Positions 26,954-37,201 are shown, counted from the first letter of the stretch. The stretch: DNA of 64,000 nt from an uncultured Dehalococcoidia bacterium (GCA_958296115.1 OY282442.1:468001-532000), one strand, 5' to 3'. Translations and numbers: made by a program. The notes: generated from the letters alone by a model not told the origin.

Positions 26954-29326
26954 TTGCCCAACCCGACGCCCTCAGTGGACACTCCCAACAACGCCCTGCT
27001 GGACGAGATACAGAAGCGCGTGCTGTGGCTCGCTTGCCGCATGGTGGACTACGCGAACAACGAGCGCCCGAACCCCACCGGGCTGAAGGTCGGCGGGCAC
27101 CAGGCTTCCAGCGCCTCCGTCGCAACCGTGATGACCTATCTCTTCTTCGAGTACATGCGAGCCGGCGACCGCATCTCGGTCAAGCCCCACGCCTCGCCGG
27201 TCTATCACGCCATACAGTACCTGCTGGGCAACCTGGACCCCGAGTACCTCAAGGCGCTGCGCGGCTTCCACGGCCTACAGGCGTATCCGAGCCGCACGAA
27301 AGACCCTGACGGCGTGGATTTCTCGACGGGCTCCGTGGGACTCGGCGCGGTCGCTCCCAACTTCGCCTGGCTCGCCGAAGAGTACGTCCGCGACCACATG
27401 GACCCCAACAGCGGCCCCGACCGCCGATTCATCAGCCTCGTCGGCGACGCCGAGCTCGACGAGGGCGTCGTATGGGAATCCATCGCCGACCCATCACTCG
27501 CCGACCTCAAGAACGTGCTCTGGGTCGTGGACCTGAACCGCCAGAGCCTCGACCGCATCGTCCCAGGCATCCGCGTCAAGGTCTGGCGCGAGATGTTCCA
27601 GGCCAACGGCTGGAAGGTCATAGACGCCAAGTACGGACGCAAGCTCGAGGCCGCCTTCGCCGAACCCAACGGCGACCTGCTGCGCCAGTCCATCGACGAC
27701 ATGTCCAACGACCTGTACCAGCGCCTCCTTCGCGTGGACGGCCCGACGCTGCGGGAGTGGCTGCCCCGCGCGAGCCGCAGCCCGGACGACCTCGCCGAGC
27801 TGCTTGGCAGGTGGGACGACGACGAGTTGTCGGACATATTCCACAACCTAGGCGGCCACGACTTCGACGTACTGCGCGATGCGTTCGGCCAGGTGGACCT
27901 CGACAGCGGCCCCAACGTCCTCTTCGCCTACACCCTCAAGGGATGGATGCTGCCCACCATCGGCCATCCCCAAAACCACTCGGCGACCCTGAACTCCAAG
28001 CAGATGACCCAGCTCCGCGAAAGCCTGGGCGTGCCCTCCGAAGAGGCGTCCTCGCGCCTCAACTCCGATACCCCGGCGGGGCGGCTCTGCCTCGACAAGG
28101 GGTTCGAGTTCCAACTGAGCAGGAGCGCCAACGGCGCTCCGCCCAAGATCGAGGTCCCCAAGGAGTTCGGCCGCTCCTACAACGGACGCATGTCCACCCA
28201 GCAGATATTCGGACTCGTGCTCACCGAGCTATCCAGGGGCAGCGACCGCCTCCACGAGCGCGTGGTAACCATCAGCCCCGACGTCGCCAGCTCCACGAAC
28301 CTCGGCGGGTGGATCAACAAGGCCGGCGTCTGGGCCAAGCGCCCGCACGAGGAGTACCCGGAAGACCAGGACCGGGGCGTCATCCAGTGGGACGAGTCCG
28401 CGGAAGGCCAGCACATCGAGCTCGGCATCTCCGAGAACAACCTCTTCATGGCGCTGGGCCAATTCGGCCTCACCCACGAGATGACAGGCGAGATGCTCTT
28501 CCCAATAGGGACCCTCTACGACCCATTCATCCGCCGCGGCCTCGACGCCTTCCTGTACAGCGTATACGCCGGCGGACGCTTCATCGTCGTGGGCACCCCC
28601 TCGGGCGTAACGCTCGGGCCCGAAGGCGGCTCCCACCAGTCGGGGGTAACCCCATCCATCGGCGTCGAGCTGCCAGAGCTCGGATTCTACGAGCCGTGCT
28701 TCGGACAGGAGCTCGAATGGGTCATCCTCTCCGCCCTGGAGAACATCCGCGCTCGCAAGGAATCCACCTACCTGAGGCTCACGACCAAGACAGCCGACCA
28801 GGGCCTGTTCACGGCTCCGAAAGACCCCGAGGCCCGCGAGGCCCTGCGCCTGCAGGTCATCCAGGGCGCGTACCGGCTCGTGGACCGGCGCAAGGACGCC
28901 GGGTACGACGCTGACGAGAACGCCGTCCACGTCTTCGCCTCCGGCGCAGTGGTCCCCGAAGCCGTCGAAGCCAGCCGCGCGCTGCTCGACGAGGGCATCT
29001 ACGCCAACGTCATCAACGTCACCGGACCAGGGCCCCTCTACGCCAGGTACCAGGAGACCGTCCACGCCGCCGTCCGCGCCAATCCCGCCCCCGACCCCTT
29101 CCTGTCCGACGTCATAGACGACTCCGAGCGGGCCGCGCCCATAGTAACCGTAGTGGACGGACACCCCCACACCCTCGCCTGGCTCGGCGCGGCGCTCCAC
29201 GTCCCCGCCTATCCCCTCGGCGTAACCCGCTTCGGGCAGTCAGGCAACCCCGACGACCTATACCGCGAATACGAGATAGACTCCACAAGCATAATGGCCG
29301 CCTGCTTCGCCGCCCTGGGCATATAG
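26954..29326 (+). CDS. AceE-like ThDP-dependent 2-oxoacid dehydrogenase E1/transketolase-like enzyme
   Basis: About 790 aa. TTG 26954 follows GGAG and is preferred, though GTG 26891 or ATG 26894 are also in frame. The order is a transketolase N-terminal ThDP domain (PTGLKVGGHQASSASVA, HASPVYHAIQYLLG, FSTGSVGLGAVAPN), the metal/ThDP motif GDAELDEGVVWES with VVDLNRQSLD, a pyrimidine-binding domain with LGISENNLFMALGQ, and a C-terminal TK-C domain. It most resembles homodimeric pyruvate dehydrogenase E1 but is shorter than E. coli AceE. No E2 or E3 gene is nearby, so the partner and substrate remain open. Confidence 0.8.
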   Translation: MPNPTPSVDTPNNALLDEIQKRVLWLACRMVDYANNERPNPTGLKVGGHQASSASVATVMTYLFFEYMRAGDRISVKPHASPVYHAIQYLLGNLDPEYLKALRGFHGLQAYPSRTKDPDGVDFSTGSVGLGAVAPNFAWLAEEYVRDHMDPNSGPDRRFISLVGDAELDEGVVWESIADPSLADLKNVLWVVDLNRQSLDRIVPGIRVKVWREMFQANGWKVIDAKYGRKLEAAFAEPNGDLLRQSIDDMSNDLYQRLLRVDGPTLREWLPRASRSPDDLAELLGRWDDDELSDIFHNLGGHDFDVLRDAFGQVDLDSGPNVLFAYTLKGWMLPTIGHPQNHSATLNSKQMTQLRESLGVPSEEASSRLNSDTPAGRLCLDKGFEFQLSRSANGAPPKIEVPKEFGRSYNGRMSTQQIFGLVLTELSRGSDRLHERVVTISPDVASSTNLGGWINKAGVWAKRPHEEYPEDQDRGVIQWDESAEGQHIELGISENNLFMALGQFGLTHEMTGEMLFPIGTLYDPFIRRGLDAFLYSVYAGGRFIVVGTPSGVTLGPEGGSHQSGVTPSIGVELPELGFYEPCFGQELEWVILSALENIRARKESTYLRLTTKTADQGLFTAPKDPEAREALRLQVIQGAYRLVDRRKDAGYDADENAVHVFASGAVVPEAVEASRALLDEGIYANVINVTGPGPLYARYQETVHAAVRANPAPDPFLSDVIDDSERAAPIVTVVDGHPHTLAWLGAALHVPAYPLGVTRFGQSGNPDDLYREYEIDSTSIMAACFAALGI

Positions 29327-29357
29327 GGGCTGACGCGCCAACGGTCAGTCCATACTC

Positions 29358-32300
29358 GTGAGCGTCAACCTGAATCCCGAACATCTCCGCGCCCTGCGGT
29401 GGCGTTCGATTGGGCCGCACAGGGGCGGGCGGGTGGTCGCCGTCGCGGGCGACCCTCATCAGCGGCAGACCTTCTACTTCGGGGCATGCGCGGGCGGGGT
29501 CTGGAAGACGACGGACGGAGGCGCGTACTGGCGCAACGTCTCCGACGGCTTCTTTGGCTCGTCGTCCATCGGGGCGCTGGCCGTCGCCGATTCGGACCCC
29601 TCGGTGATATACGCCGGGACCGGCGAGGCGTGCATCCGCAGCAACGTATCCCACGGCGACGGCGTGTACCGCTCGACCGACGCGGGCAAGAGCTGGCGGC
29701 GCGTGGGACTCGAAGACACCCGACACGTCGCCCGCATCCGGATCCACCCGCAAGACCCCGACCTCGTGTACGCCGCGGCCTTGGGGCACGCATTCGGGCC
29801 GAACTCGCAGCGCGGGGTCTTCCGATCCAGGGACGGCGGGGGCTCGTGGGAGCGCGTCCTGTTCAAGAGCGAAAGGGCGGGCGCGATAGACCTGTCCATG
29901 GACCCGCGCAACCCCCGCGTGCTCTACGCCGCGATATGGCACGCGCTGCGGACGCCCTGGAGCCTCGTCAGCGCCGGGCCGGAGAGCGGCCTCTGGCGCT
30001 CCACCGACGGCGGCGACACCTGGACCGACCTGACCGACCGGCCCGGAATGCCCGACGGGATAAAGGGGCGCATCGGCGTCGCGGCGTCTCCCGCCAGGTC
30101 CGGGCGCGTCTGGGCAATCGTCGAGGCCGAGGACGGCGCGCTGCTCCGCTCCGACGACGGCGGCGACAACTGGGAGCGCGTCAACGACAGCTCCATCGTC
30201 AGGCAGCGCCCCTTCTACCACCACCACGTCTTCGCCCACCCGACCGACCCCGACACCATGTGGACGCTGCCCATCCAGGCGTGGAGGTCTGACGACGGCG
30301 GCCGCGCCTTCACGATGATGACCACGCCGCACAGCGACAACCACGACCTGTGGATAGACCCGCGCGACCCCGACCGGATGATAGAGGGAAACGACGGCGG
30401 CGCGTGCGTGTCGTTCGACGGCGGGGATACCTGGTCGTCCATATACAACCAGCCGACGGCGCAGTTCTACCATGCGGCGACAGACAACCGTCATCCGTAC
30501 CGCGTCTATGGCACGCAGCAGGACAACAGCGCCATCAGTACGCCAAGCAGGTCCATCGAGGGCGCGATTCCACTCCAGCGCAGCTACGCCGTAGGCCCCT
30601 CCGAGAGCGGCTACATAGCCGTGCGGCCTGACAACCCCGACATCGTATATTCGGGCGCGGTCGGCAGCGCGCCGGGCGGCGGCGGCGCGCTGGTCCGATA
30701 CAACCACGCCACCGAAGAATCGCGGATAATCACCGTCTGGCCCGAGATGTCCTACGGACTCGGCGCGAGGGACATGCGCTACCGCTTCCAGTGGACCTTC
30801 CCCATCGTCATCTCGCCGCACGACCCCGACGTGTTGTACGCCGCCGCCAACCGCCTGTTCCGCTCCACCGACGAGGGAACGAGCTGGGAGGCCCTATCGC
30901 CTGACCTGACGCGCGACGACCCCAGCAAGGGCGAGCCCGGCGGCGGGCCAATCAGCCGCGACGTGTCGGGGGCGGAGGTCTATTGCGCCATATTCGCGTT
31001 CGCCGAATCGCCCCTCGAACCCGGCGTACTCTGGGCAGGCTCCGACGATGGGCTGGCGCACATATCCAGGGACGGCGGCGAGACCTGGCGCGACGTTACG
31101 CCCCCGGGACTCCCGCAATGGGCCACCGTGAGCATGATTGAGCCGTCGCATCACGACCCCCACACGGCGTACCTCGCGGCGTGGAACTACAAGCTAGACG
31201 ACTACTCGCCCTATCTGTACCGCACGCGCGACGGCGGCGACAGCTGGGAGGCCATGGTCGAGGGGATACCCGAAGGCGAGTTCGTCCGCGTCGTGCGGGA
31301 AGACCCGGCCAGGCCAGGCCTGCTATACGCGGGGACCGAAACTGGCGTCTACGTCTCGCTGGACGCGGGCGGCTTGTGGCAGCCCCTCCAGCTCAACCTG
31401 CCCGTCACGCCGATTCACGACCTGCTGGTCAAGGACGGCGACCTCGTGGCGGCCACCCACGGGCGCTCATTCTGGATACTCGACGACCTAACGCCCCTCC
31501 GACAGATGACCGGCGAAGCGCTGGACAGCGACGCATACCTGTTCGAGCCGAGACCGGCCTACCGCGGGATGAACCTGGTGGGCAAGATCGCGCCCGAGCG
31601 CATCGGCCCCGGCAAGAACTACTGGGCCGCCATCGGATACGCCGCCACGTTCGAAGAGGAGACGGCTCCCGACGGCGGCGTAACGCGGACCTTCCTCGAC
31701 GCAGGCCACAACCCGCCCGACGGCGCGGCGATCACGTACTACCTCCGAGAGCGGCCAGACGATGGCGCCAAGCTCACTTTCCTGGACCCAGACGGACAGG
31801 AGGTCAGGAGCTTCCCGGACGCCCCCGCCGAGCGTGGCATGAACCGATTCGCATGGGACATGCGACATCCCGGCCCGCGCGCGGCCCCGGGCGACGAACG
31901 CGCCCGTCTCATAGCGGGGCCAGCGCCGGCCGGTCCGATGGCGGCGCCGGGAACTTACACGGTCAGGCTCGACACGGGCGGACGCTCCCTCGCACGTCCG
32001 CTCACCGCGCTGAAGGACCCGCGGTCCGAAGCGTCGGACTCCGACCTGGCCGAGCAGCTCTCCCTGCTGCTCCGAATCCGGGACAGGCTCTCGGAAGTCA
32101 ACGACGCCGTGAACGAGCTGCGCGGCGTCCGACGCCAGATCCGCGAGTGGCTCGCAAGGACCGGAAAGTCTGGCGAGGCGGCCGAAACGGGCCTGGCCCT
32201 CGTGGAGCGGCTGGACGACGTGGAGGCCAGGCTGATAGCAACCTGGCAGACCAGCGAGCGCGGGCAGATGGGCGCGCCCTTGCCCAAGCTGGCGGAGGCG

Positions 32301-32492
32301 CTGGCCGCGCTGGTCAGCGTGGTCGAGAGCGCCGACTCTATCCCCACGAGGAGCTCATACGAGGTCTTCGACCACCTGTCGCGCCGGATAGCCTCCGAAA
32401 TCGAGTCCTTGCGGGACGTCCTGGACCGCGGCGTCCCCGCATTCGTGGACGCGCTGGCGAAGCGGGATGTCCCGGCCATCCTGGAAGCATAA
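29358..32492 (+). CDS. BNR/Asp-box beta-propeller protein (sortilin/VPS10-like)
   Basis: 1044 aa from GTG 29358. At least seven Asp-box repeats (S/T-x-D-x-G-x-x-W) are visible: STDAGKSW, SRDGGGSW, STDGGDTW, SDDGGDNW, STDEGTSW, SRDGGETW, TRDGGDSW, enough for one or two propellers over residues 1-720. The last 300 residues include a beta segment and a coiled-coil-like helical stretch (LSEVNDAVNELRGVRRQI). There is no signal peptide. Annotators often call these glycosyl hydrolases, but no catalytic residues are identifiable. It follows the AceE-like gene by 31 nt. Confidence 0.8.
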   Translation: MSVNLNPEHLRALRWRSIGPHRGGRVVAVAGDPHQRQTFYFGACAGGVWKTTDGGAYWRNVSDGFFGSSSIGALAVADSDPSVIYAGTGEACIRSNVSHGDGVYRSTDAGKSWRRVGLEDTRHVARIRIHPQDPDLVYAAALGHAFGPNSQRGVFRSRDGGGSWERVLFKSERAGAIDLSMDPRNPRVLYAAIWHALRTPWSLVSAGPESGLWRSTDGGDTWTDLTDRPGMPDGIKGRIGVAASPARSGRVWAIVEAEDGALLRSDDGGDNWERVNDSSIVRQRPFYHHHVFAHPTDPDTMWTLPIQAWRSDDGGRAFTMMTTPHSDNHDLWIDPRDPDRMIEGNDGGACVSFDGGDTWSSIYNQPTAQFYHAATDNRHPYRVYGTQQDNSAISTPSRSIEGAIPLQRSYAVGPSESGYIAVRPDNPDIVYSGAVGSAPGGGGALVRYNHATEESRIITVWPEMSYGLGARDMRYRFQWTFPIVISPHDPDVLYAAANRLFRSTDEGTSWEALSPDLTRDDPSKGEPGGGPISRDVSGAEVYCAIFAFAESPLEPGVLWAGSDDGLAHISRDGGETWRDVTPPGLPQWATVSMIEPSHHDPHTAYLAAWNYKLDDYSPYLYRTRDGGDSWEAMVEGIPEGEFVRVVREDPARPGLLYAGTETGVYVSLDAGGLWQPLQLNLPVTPIHDLLVKDGDLVAATHGRSFWILDDLTPLRQMTGEALDSDAYLFEPRPAYRGMNLVGKIAPERIGPGKNYWAAIGYAATFEEETAPDGGVTRTFLDAGHNPPDGAAITYYLRERPDDGAKLTFLDPDGQEVRSFPDAPAERGMNRFAWDMRHPGPRAAPGDERARLIAGPAPAGPMAAPGTYTVRLDTGGRSLARPLTALKDPRSEASDSDLAEQLSLLLRIRDRLSEVNDAVNELRGVRRQIREWLARTGKSGEAAETGLALVERLDDVEARLIATWQTSERGQMGAPLPKLAEALAALVSVVESADSIPTRSSYEVFDHLSRRIASEIESLRDVLDRGVPAFVDALAKRDVPAILEA

Positions 32493-32527
32493 TTGACATC
32501 GGGCGGATTCTAACGCCATATTATGGG

Positions 32528-32575
32528 TATTAGGCAGTCCCGCCGTATCCCCTCTCCCATGGGAGAGGGGAATCT
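32528..32575 (+). repeat. Fragment of the dispersed palindromic element
   Basis: AGGCAGTCCCGCCGTATCCC followed by the CTCTCCCatGGGAGAG palindrome matches the centre of the MITE/REP family. The outer ends are missing. It lies just upstream of the PPOX gene's ribosome-binding site (GAGGAGG). Confidence 0.55.
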
Positions 32576-32589
32576 CGAGGAGGCACAGC

Positions 32590-33195
32590 ATGAGCGTTGG
32601 CAACTATGCGGAATTGCGCGCCGTCTATAAGCCGCCGGCTCCCCGGGCTGCCCAGAAGGTCCTGGACCATCTGGACGTACACTGTCGGAGCTTCATAGAG
32701 CTTTCGCCCCTGTGCATCCTGAGCTCGGCAGGCACCGACGGGCAGGCGGACGCCTCGCCCCGCGGCGACCCTCCCGGGTTCGTGCGGATTCTGGACGACA
32801 AGACGCTGCTGCTTCCCGACCGGCCGGGGAACAACCAGGTGGACTCACTGCAGAACATCGTCGAGAACCCCGGGGTCGGGCTGCTCTTCTTCGTGCCTGG
32901 AATGAACGAGACCCTGCGGGTGAAGGGCAAGGCGGAAATAGTAACCGACACAGACCTCCTGGAGCCGATGAAGATAAGGCGCAGGGCGCCAATCTCGGGA
33001 CTGAAGGTCACCGTCGATGAGGCGTTCCTGCACTGCGGCAGGGCGCTGATCCGCTCGCGGATATGGGATACCGAAGCGCAGATAGACCGCTCGGTCTACC
33101 CCACCTATGGGCAGGCGCTGGCGGACCAGATAGCCGGCGCGGACGCCAAGGAGATCGACGACTCGGAGGACGAGGCGAACCGGGAGCGGCTCTGA
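32590..33195 (+). CDS. PPOX-class FMN-dependent flavoprotein, MSMEG_1061-like
   Basis: 201 aa with the pyridoxamine-phosphate-oxidase split-barrel fold. Recognisable segments are LCILSSAGTDGQADASPRGD, TLLLPDRPGNNQVDSLQNI, VGLLFFVPGMNETLRVKGKAEI and the C-terminal AFLHCGRALIRSRIW. This order matches the MSMEG_1061/TIGR04025 group of FMN- or F420-type reductases. The substrate is unknown. GAGGAGG precedes the ATG. It stands between two MITE/REP copies. Confidence 0.82.
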   Translation: MSVGNYAELRAVYKPPAPRAAQKVLDHLDVHCRSFIELSPLCILSSAGTDGQADASPRGDPPGFVRILDDKTLLLPDRPGNNQVDSLQNIVENPGVGLLFFVPGMNETLRVKGKAEIVTDTDLLEPMKIRRRAPISGLKVTVDEAFLHCGRALIRSRIWDTEAQIDRSVYPTYGQALADQIAGADAKEIDDSEDEANRERL

Positions 33196-33288
33196 ACCTC
33201 CGTCAGCATTGGCTCAGTCCCGCCTTATCCCCTCTCCCTTGACGGGAGAGGGTGATTAAGATGCCAATACTACATTGAACCAGTACCC
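33196..33288 (+). repeat. Dispersed palindromic MITE/REP element, shortened copy
   Basis: CTCCGTCAGC, then CAGTCCCGCCTTATCCCC, the TCTCCCTTGACGGGAGA palindrome and ATGCCAATACTACATTGAA match the family consensus. The AGGGTTAGGGTGAGGG segment is missing, so this copy has an internal deletion. Confidence 0.65.
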
Positions 33289-33325
33289 CGTCCACCCGAT
33301 TTCCGCCATCCAAACCCTTGGTCCA

Positions 33326-35251
33326 CTACTCCCCAAGCCGTATCTCCCCCTCCCAGAAGTGGTGGTAACCGCCTCCCGCGCGCACGTACTGACCGGTGCT
33401 GATGCGGGCAATAGCATACTCCGGGAGAGACACCGTCGCCATACATCTCCCATCGAATATCACGCCGCGCTCGTAGAAACCGAAGTCCAGGTTGTCGTAG
33501 CCGTGCCGCCGGCGATGGTCGGGAAGGTCGTTCACGTCAACCGGTTGCAGGTGCAGAAAGAACTTCGCCTCCGTATCGGCGCGGGCGCACGGCTCCTTGG
33601 CGTAGGTCAGCGTGTCTTCGCTGAGATATACGTCAAAATCGGAGCGGATTGCCGGTACGCCGGATACAACCGCCTCGTATGCGGATACGAGCGCCTCGTT
33701 GGCGGCGCGGACCGCCGGTTCGATGGACTCTTTGGCGTTCGCAATCAGAGAGACATTGAAATCTCCGTCAGCAATGACACGCTCAACTGAAATTCGCTCT
33801 CCCAGCAGCTCCAACTCCTCCTGTATTGATTTGTTGCCGTGGACCATGAAGATTCTATTTGGGACAGTGGGGCGCGAGACGACTAAACCGAACATTTCCT
33901 GGGTACACTCTTCGAAGGCGCTCCAGCATTCTGCCTTTCCATAGTGGTAGCTGCTCGGTTTCACATCCTGATAGAACTTCATAGAAGGGGCTGCGTACAT
34001 GTTTGCGTAAACCATGTCTCCTTCTTCCACATTCTCTTCCAGAAAGACGAGAACGTCCTTGGCGTTGTGGTCTTTCTCATATGGACTGTCTTGCCGCATA
34101 TCGCCCACTCCGGCAAGCGCTATTGCGCCAGCCGCCGCAACGGCCAGCGCCGGAGCCAGCCACCCCCGGCGCGTGAGCGAGGCAAGACTATCCGCCATCC
34201 AATGAATGGAGACGCCGGCCGCCAGGAAGATGACCGGCCCCAGATAGAGGTTTTGGCGAATCCCGCCCAGGGGATACAGAGTCAGCAGGGCGGCGAAAAG
34301 GGCGATGCCAACGGCAAGCAGGGCCAAGATTGCAATGGCATCGAATCGCCGCCTCTTCAGGGATGCCAGCAGCATAAGGGCCAATGCCCCAACCACCAAT
34401 ACGGCAACGGCTTCCGGCAAATGAAGCGTCAATAACCTCCGAATCCCATCAATCGAAAACTCGAAGACTGCGGGCGCATCGAATCCTCCCTGATAGCGAT
34501 TCGAGTCATCCGCTCCCCAGCCCCATCTCCTCCACTGGTAGAGCAAAGTAACCGCGCAGCTTATGGCGCACCCAGCCAGAAAGCACGCCGCCGGCCAGAC
34601 TAGGGCGACGCGCGCCTTGAGCCAATTACGAATCCGGCTCAGGTATGTATTCCCTTCCGGCGCCGCCAAGGTCGGTGGGGGTAGAAGCATAGCCGCGCCA
34701 ATGACGGCAACGCCGAACAGCGCCAATCCGTACTGGAGCAGCGGCGCGAGGAACAGCGCAACGCAGAGCAGGGCCTTACGGCCGTCCCGCAGATACCACA
34801 GCAGCCCCGCTATCATCAGCGCGGCCAGCAGCGCGTCAATGGAGTATTCGCGCGCATCCTGGGCGTGATATATCGCGGCAACAGAAAGAGTCGCCAGCAG
34901 CGCCGCCAGAAACGCGGCTCCCCGGGCAACTCCCAGGCGCGGCAGCAAGAATAACATCACGGCCACGGTCAAGACGCTGGCCGTAGCCGGAAGAACGCGG
35001 ATGCTGAAGGCGGAGACATCCACTTTCTGGACCGCCCACAGCGCCAAGGGATACAGGATAGGCGAGGAGTTGCGATGGCGGGTATTGGAGACTACCTCCG
35101 AGAGCGCGCCCCTCGAATTATTGGCGGCAACCGCTTCGTCATACCATGCGGAATTCCCCGGCAGGTCATAGAAGCGCAGCCCCGCCGCCACCAAGAGCAG
35201 GCACACGAACGCCGCAAGGGTCAGCCGCTCCCGAATCAAATCCCATTGCAA
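33326..35251 (-). CDS. Polytopic membrane protein, ArnT/PMT-like glycosyltransferase (GT-C fold)
   Basis: 641 aa from TTG 35251 after GGAGG. It opens with a membrane helix (LAAFVCLLLVAAGLRFYDLP) and the first periplasmic loop with NSAWYDEAVAAN, the acidic motif of GT-C enzymes that take sugars from polyprenyl phosphate. About ten more helices follow up to residue 390, then a soluble C-terminal domain of about 240 residues. It probably glycosylates an envelope lipid, glycan or protein. Its first residues (QWDLIR) and its leader are nearly identical to those of the next upstream gene. Confidence 0.75.
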   Translation of the reverse strand: MQWDLIRERLTLAAFVCLLLVAAGLRFYDLPGNSAWYDEAVAANNSRGALSEVVSNTRHRNSSPILYPLALWAVQKVDVSAFSIRVLPATASVLTVAVMLFLLPRLGVARGAAFLAALLATLSVAAIYHAQDAREYSIDALLAALMIAGLLWYLRDGRKALLCVALFLAPLLQYGLALFGVAVIGAAMLLPPPTLAAPEGNTYLSRIRNWLKARVALVWPAACFLAGCAISCAVTLLYQWRRWGWGADDSNRYQGGFDAPAVFEFSIDGIRRLLTLHLPEAVAVLVVGALALMLLASLKRRRFDAIAILALLAVGIALFAALLTLYPLGGIRQNLYLGPVIFLAAGVSIHWMADSLASLTRRGWLAPALAVAAAGAIALAGVGDMRQDSPYEKDHNAKDVLVFLEENVEEGDMVYANMYAAPSMKFYQDVKPSSYHYGKAECWSAFEECTQEMFGLVVSRPTVPNRIFMVHGNKSIQEELELLGERISVERVIADGDFNVSLIANAKESIEPAVRAANEALVSAYEAVVSGVPAIRSDFDVYLSEDTLTYAKEPCARADTEAKFFLHLQPVDVNDLPDHRRRHGYDNLDFGFYERGVIFDGRCMATVSLPEYAIARISTGQYVRAGGGYHHFWEGEIRLGE

Positions 35252-35333
35252 TTACTGCGCCTCCATCTTCCGCTGATATTCTGCCTACGCCTATGGCGCA
35301 AGCATACGACGCCGACTCAAGGACACGCAACAA
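35231..35333 (-). repeat. Duplicated leader and start region, copy 1
   Basis: About 103 bp covering the upstream region, the GGAGGCGCAG ribosome site, the TTG start and the first codons of the glycosyltransferase at 33326-35251. It matches 37181-37284 with only a few substitutions and one inserted base between ribosome site and start codon. Confidence 0.85.
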
Positions 35334-35443
35334 CCCAAGACCACGCTGCCAGCTCGTTCGGCGCGCAATTCCTGACGAACGCCAGCGCCAGCCGGCCGTC
35401 CACGATCAGCCCGATGCTATCCTACTGATGGTCGAAGTGGGGT

Positions 35444-37201
35444 TCAATCCTCTCCCAAGGTATTCTCATCTGCCGGCGGACCCATGGGCCGTAGTTGGAG
35501 TTCCACTCTATATAGTGGACCATCAAGGGTCTTAGGTGAGGCAAAATGAGTTATCCCGAATTCTCGATGGAGAGCGTCATATCCGTCTCTAGCCAGCTTT
35601 CTCGCGTGGAGATAGTCATAGGAGTTGACTAGGCCATCCAAGTTCACCACTGGAAAGCGCGAGAAGTACCCGATGACGCCGGCTTCCCACGACCCGACCA
35701 CGCTGTCCTCGGGAAGCGCGCGATTCATAAGCTGCGTGCCCCCATAAACACCTTCAGTCCATACGGTCCATCTGTCGTCAGTTCTGGTTGAGACACCTAA
35801 TCGCTTCACACGCTGATCAGTCCATCTGTCGTCAATTCTGGTTGAGACGCTAATCGCTTCAACACGCTGAAATGGCTCGGTGAAATCGGCCTTGATAAAC
35901 AGGAAGGCCGCGCCCGCAAGGACGATGCCCAAACTCAGGATGTTGGTCGCGTGCCGCGACTTCGGCCCGATGAACCGGCGAATGAAGTAAATGGCGACGT
36001 AACATCGTACGGGAACAATCAGCGCCGTCATCAGGTACGCCGGGACAAAATACCAAGGCCAAGGACCCAAGGAAGGGTGAATCGTGAGAACAGTCTGTGC
36101 GAATTTGGCCAGATGGCCGGCCGCCAAACTGAACACGCCCACCAGGAAGGCCAGCAGAAGCCAATCTTTCCGACTCCGGGAGCGGCGGGCGAACCACCAG
36201 ACCAGCAGCAAATAGGCGCAAACCTCCAGCGCAACCAGTAGCCCATCGTTAAAGACAGGAATCTGCAATATGTCCTGGAAGTTCTGCGCCAAGCTGTATC
36301 CACCTTCCTGCTCCCACCTGAGCTGCGACCAGAAATTCTTGGTCGCGCCGCTCACCGGCGCGATGCCGCCGAACACGAGCCAGTTGTAGGCGAAATACAC
36401 CAGGATGCCTGCGCCGGCGGCTAGAAACGGGACGACCGCCTTCACGGAGCGCGCGGAACGAGCCCACTCTCCGAGTGACGCGCTGGGCGCTCGTTCCTGC
36501 CGCGACCATTCCATAAGCAGCAACGCCGCCGTGGCGGCCAGCGATATGGCGATGTACTCCAGGCGCGCCCAAGGCAGGGCGAAGGTGACCGCGGCCAACG
36601 GCCACTGCCACCGCGCCGGGCTTCGGGCAAAGAGGCAAGCGGTCAGAATGAACAGGCCCAGCATGAACAGCGCCGCCGCCGCTTCCATTCCTTCAATCAA
36701 GTGCCGGTTCTGGTAGAACATCGGCAGCGCGGCGAACATCAGATACCACGGCTGGCGCGCCAGCCGCGCCGCTGCCGCGATAAGGGCTACGCCGCCGGCG
36801 ATGAGCATGATCTCGAACGCCTTGATGCCGAACAGCGCCGCTTCCTTGTCGAATACCCAGTAGAACGGCGTAATCAGCAGCAGCCAGAGGGGGTGATATC
36901 CGTTGGTGCGCGTGATGCCGCCGTCGAAGGTCGAGAACTTCCCCTCAGTCAGGTTATAGGCTATCTGGAAGTAGTAGAAGGCGTCATCGTGCATGTGGGA
37001 GATAAGGTTGATGAGATCGAAGGAGGCGAGCATGTACCAGGCGAACCCGGCGCCGTATGCCAGGACGCCAGCGACGAATAGAGCGAACAGCCCGTGGCGC
37101 AGCCTAGAGGAAGGAATTACCCCCTCCCCCGTACTTATATTCTGATAGCGCGCGGCCAGGGCGCGCCAGAGACTGTCAGGCCGAATCAAATCCCATTGCA
37201 A
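35444..37201 (-). CDS. Polytopic membrane protein, glycosyltransferase-like (GT-C type)
   Basis: 585 aa from TTG 37201, the same start context as its neighbour (QWDLIR); the longer frame to 37258 reads into the shared leader. An N-terminal helix (GLFALFVAGVLAYGAGFAWYML) is followed by a loop with the acidic pair HMHDDAFYYFQIAYNL, then TRTNGYHPLWLLLITPFYWV and further helices, a layout typical of GT-C mannosyl/arabinosyl-type enzymes. The C-terminal domain carries two near-identical 13-residue segments (VSTRTDDRWT, VSTRIDDRWT). It lies upstream of the second glycosyltransferase; both probably build the same surface glycan. Confidence 0.7.
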   Translation of the reverse strand: MQWDLIRPDSLWRALAARYQNISTGEGVIPSSRLRHGLFALFVAGVLAYGAGFAWYMLASFDLINLISHMHDDAFYYFQIAYNLTEGKFSTFDGGITRTNGYHPLWLLLITPFYWVFDKEAALFGIKAFEIMLIAGGVALIAAAARLARQPWYLMFAALPMFYQNRHLIEGMEAAAALFMLGLFILTACLFARSPARWQWPLAAVTFALPWARLEYIAISLAATAALLLMEWSRQERAPSASLGEWARSARSVKAVVPFLAAGAGILVYFAYNWLVFGGIAPVSGATKNFWSQLRWEQEGGYSLAQNFQDILQIPVFNDGLLVALEVCAYLLLVWWFARRSRSRKDWLLLAFLVGVFSLAAGHLAKFAQTVLTIHPSLGPWPWYFVPAYLMTALIVPVRCYVAIYFIRRFIGPKSRHATNILSLGIVLAGAAFLFIKADFTEPFQRVEAISVSTRIDDRWTDQRVKRLGVSTRTDDRWTVWTEGVYGGTQLMNRALPEDSVVGSWEAGVIGYFSRFPVVNLDGLVNSYDYLHARKLARDGYDALHREFGITHFASPKTLDGPLYRVELQLRPMGPPADENTLGED

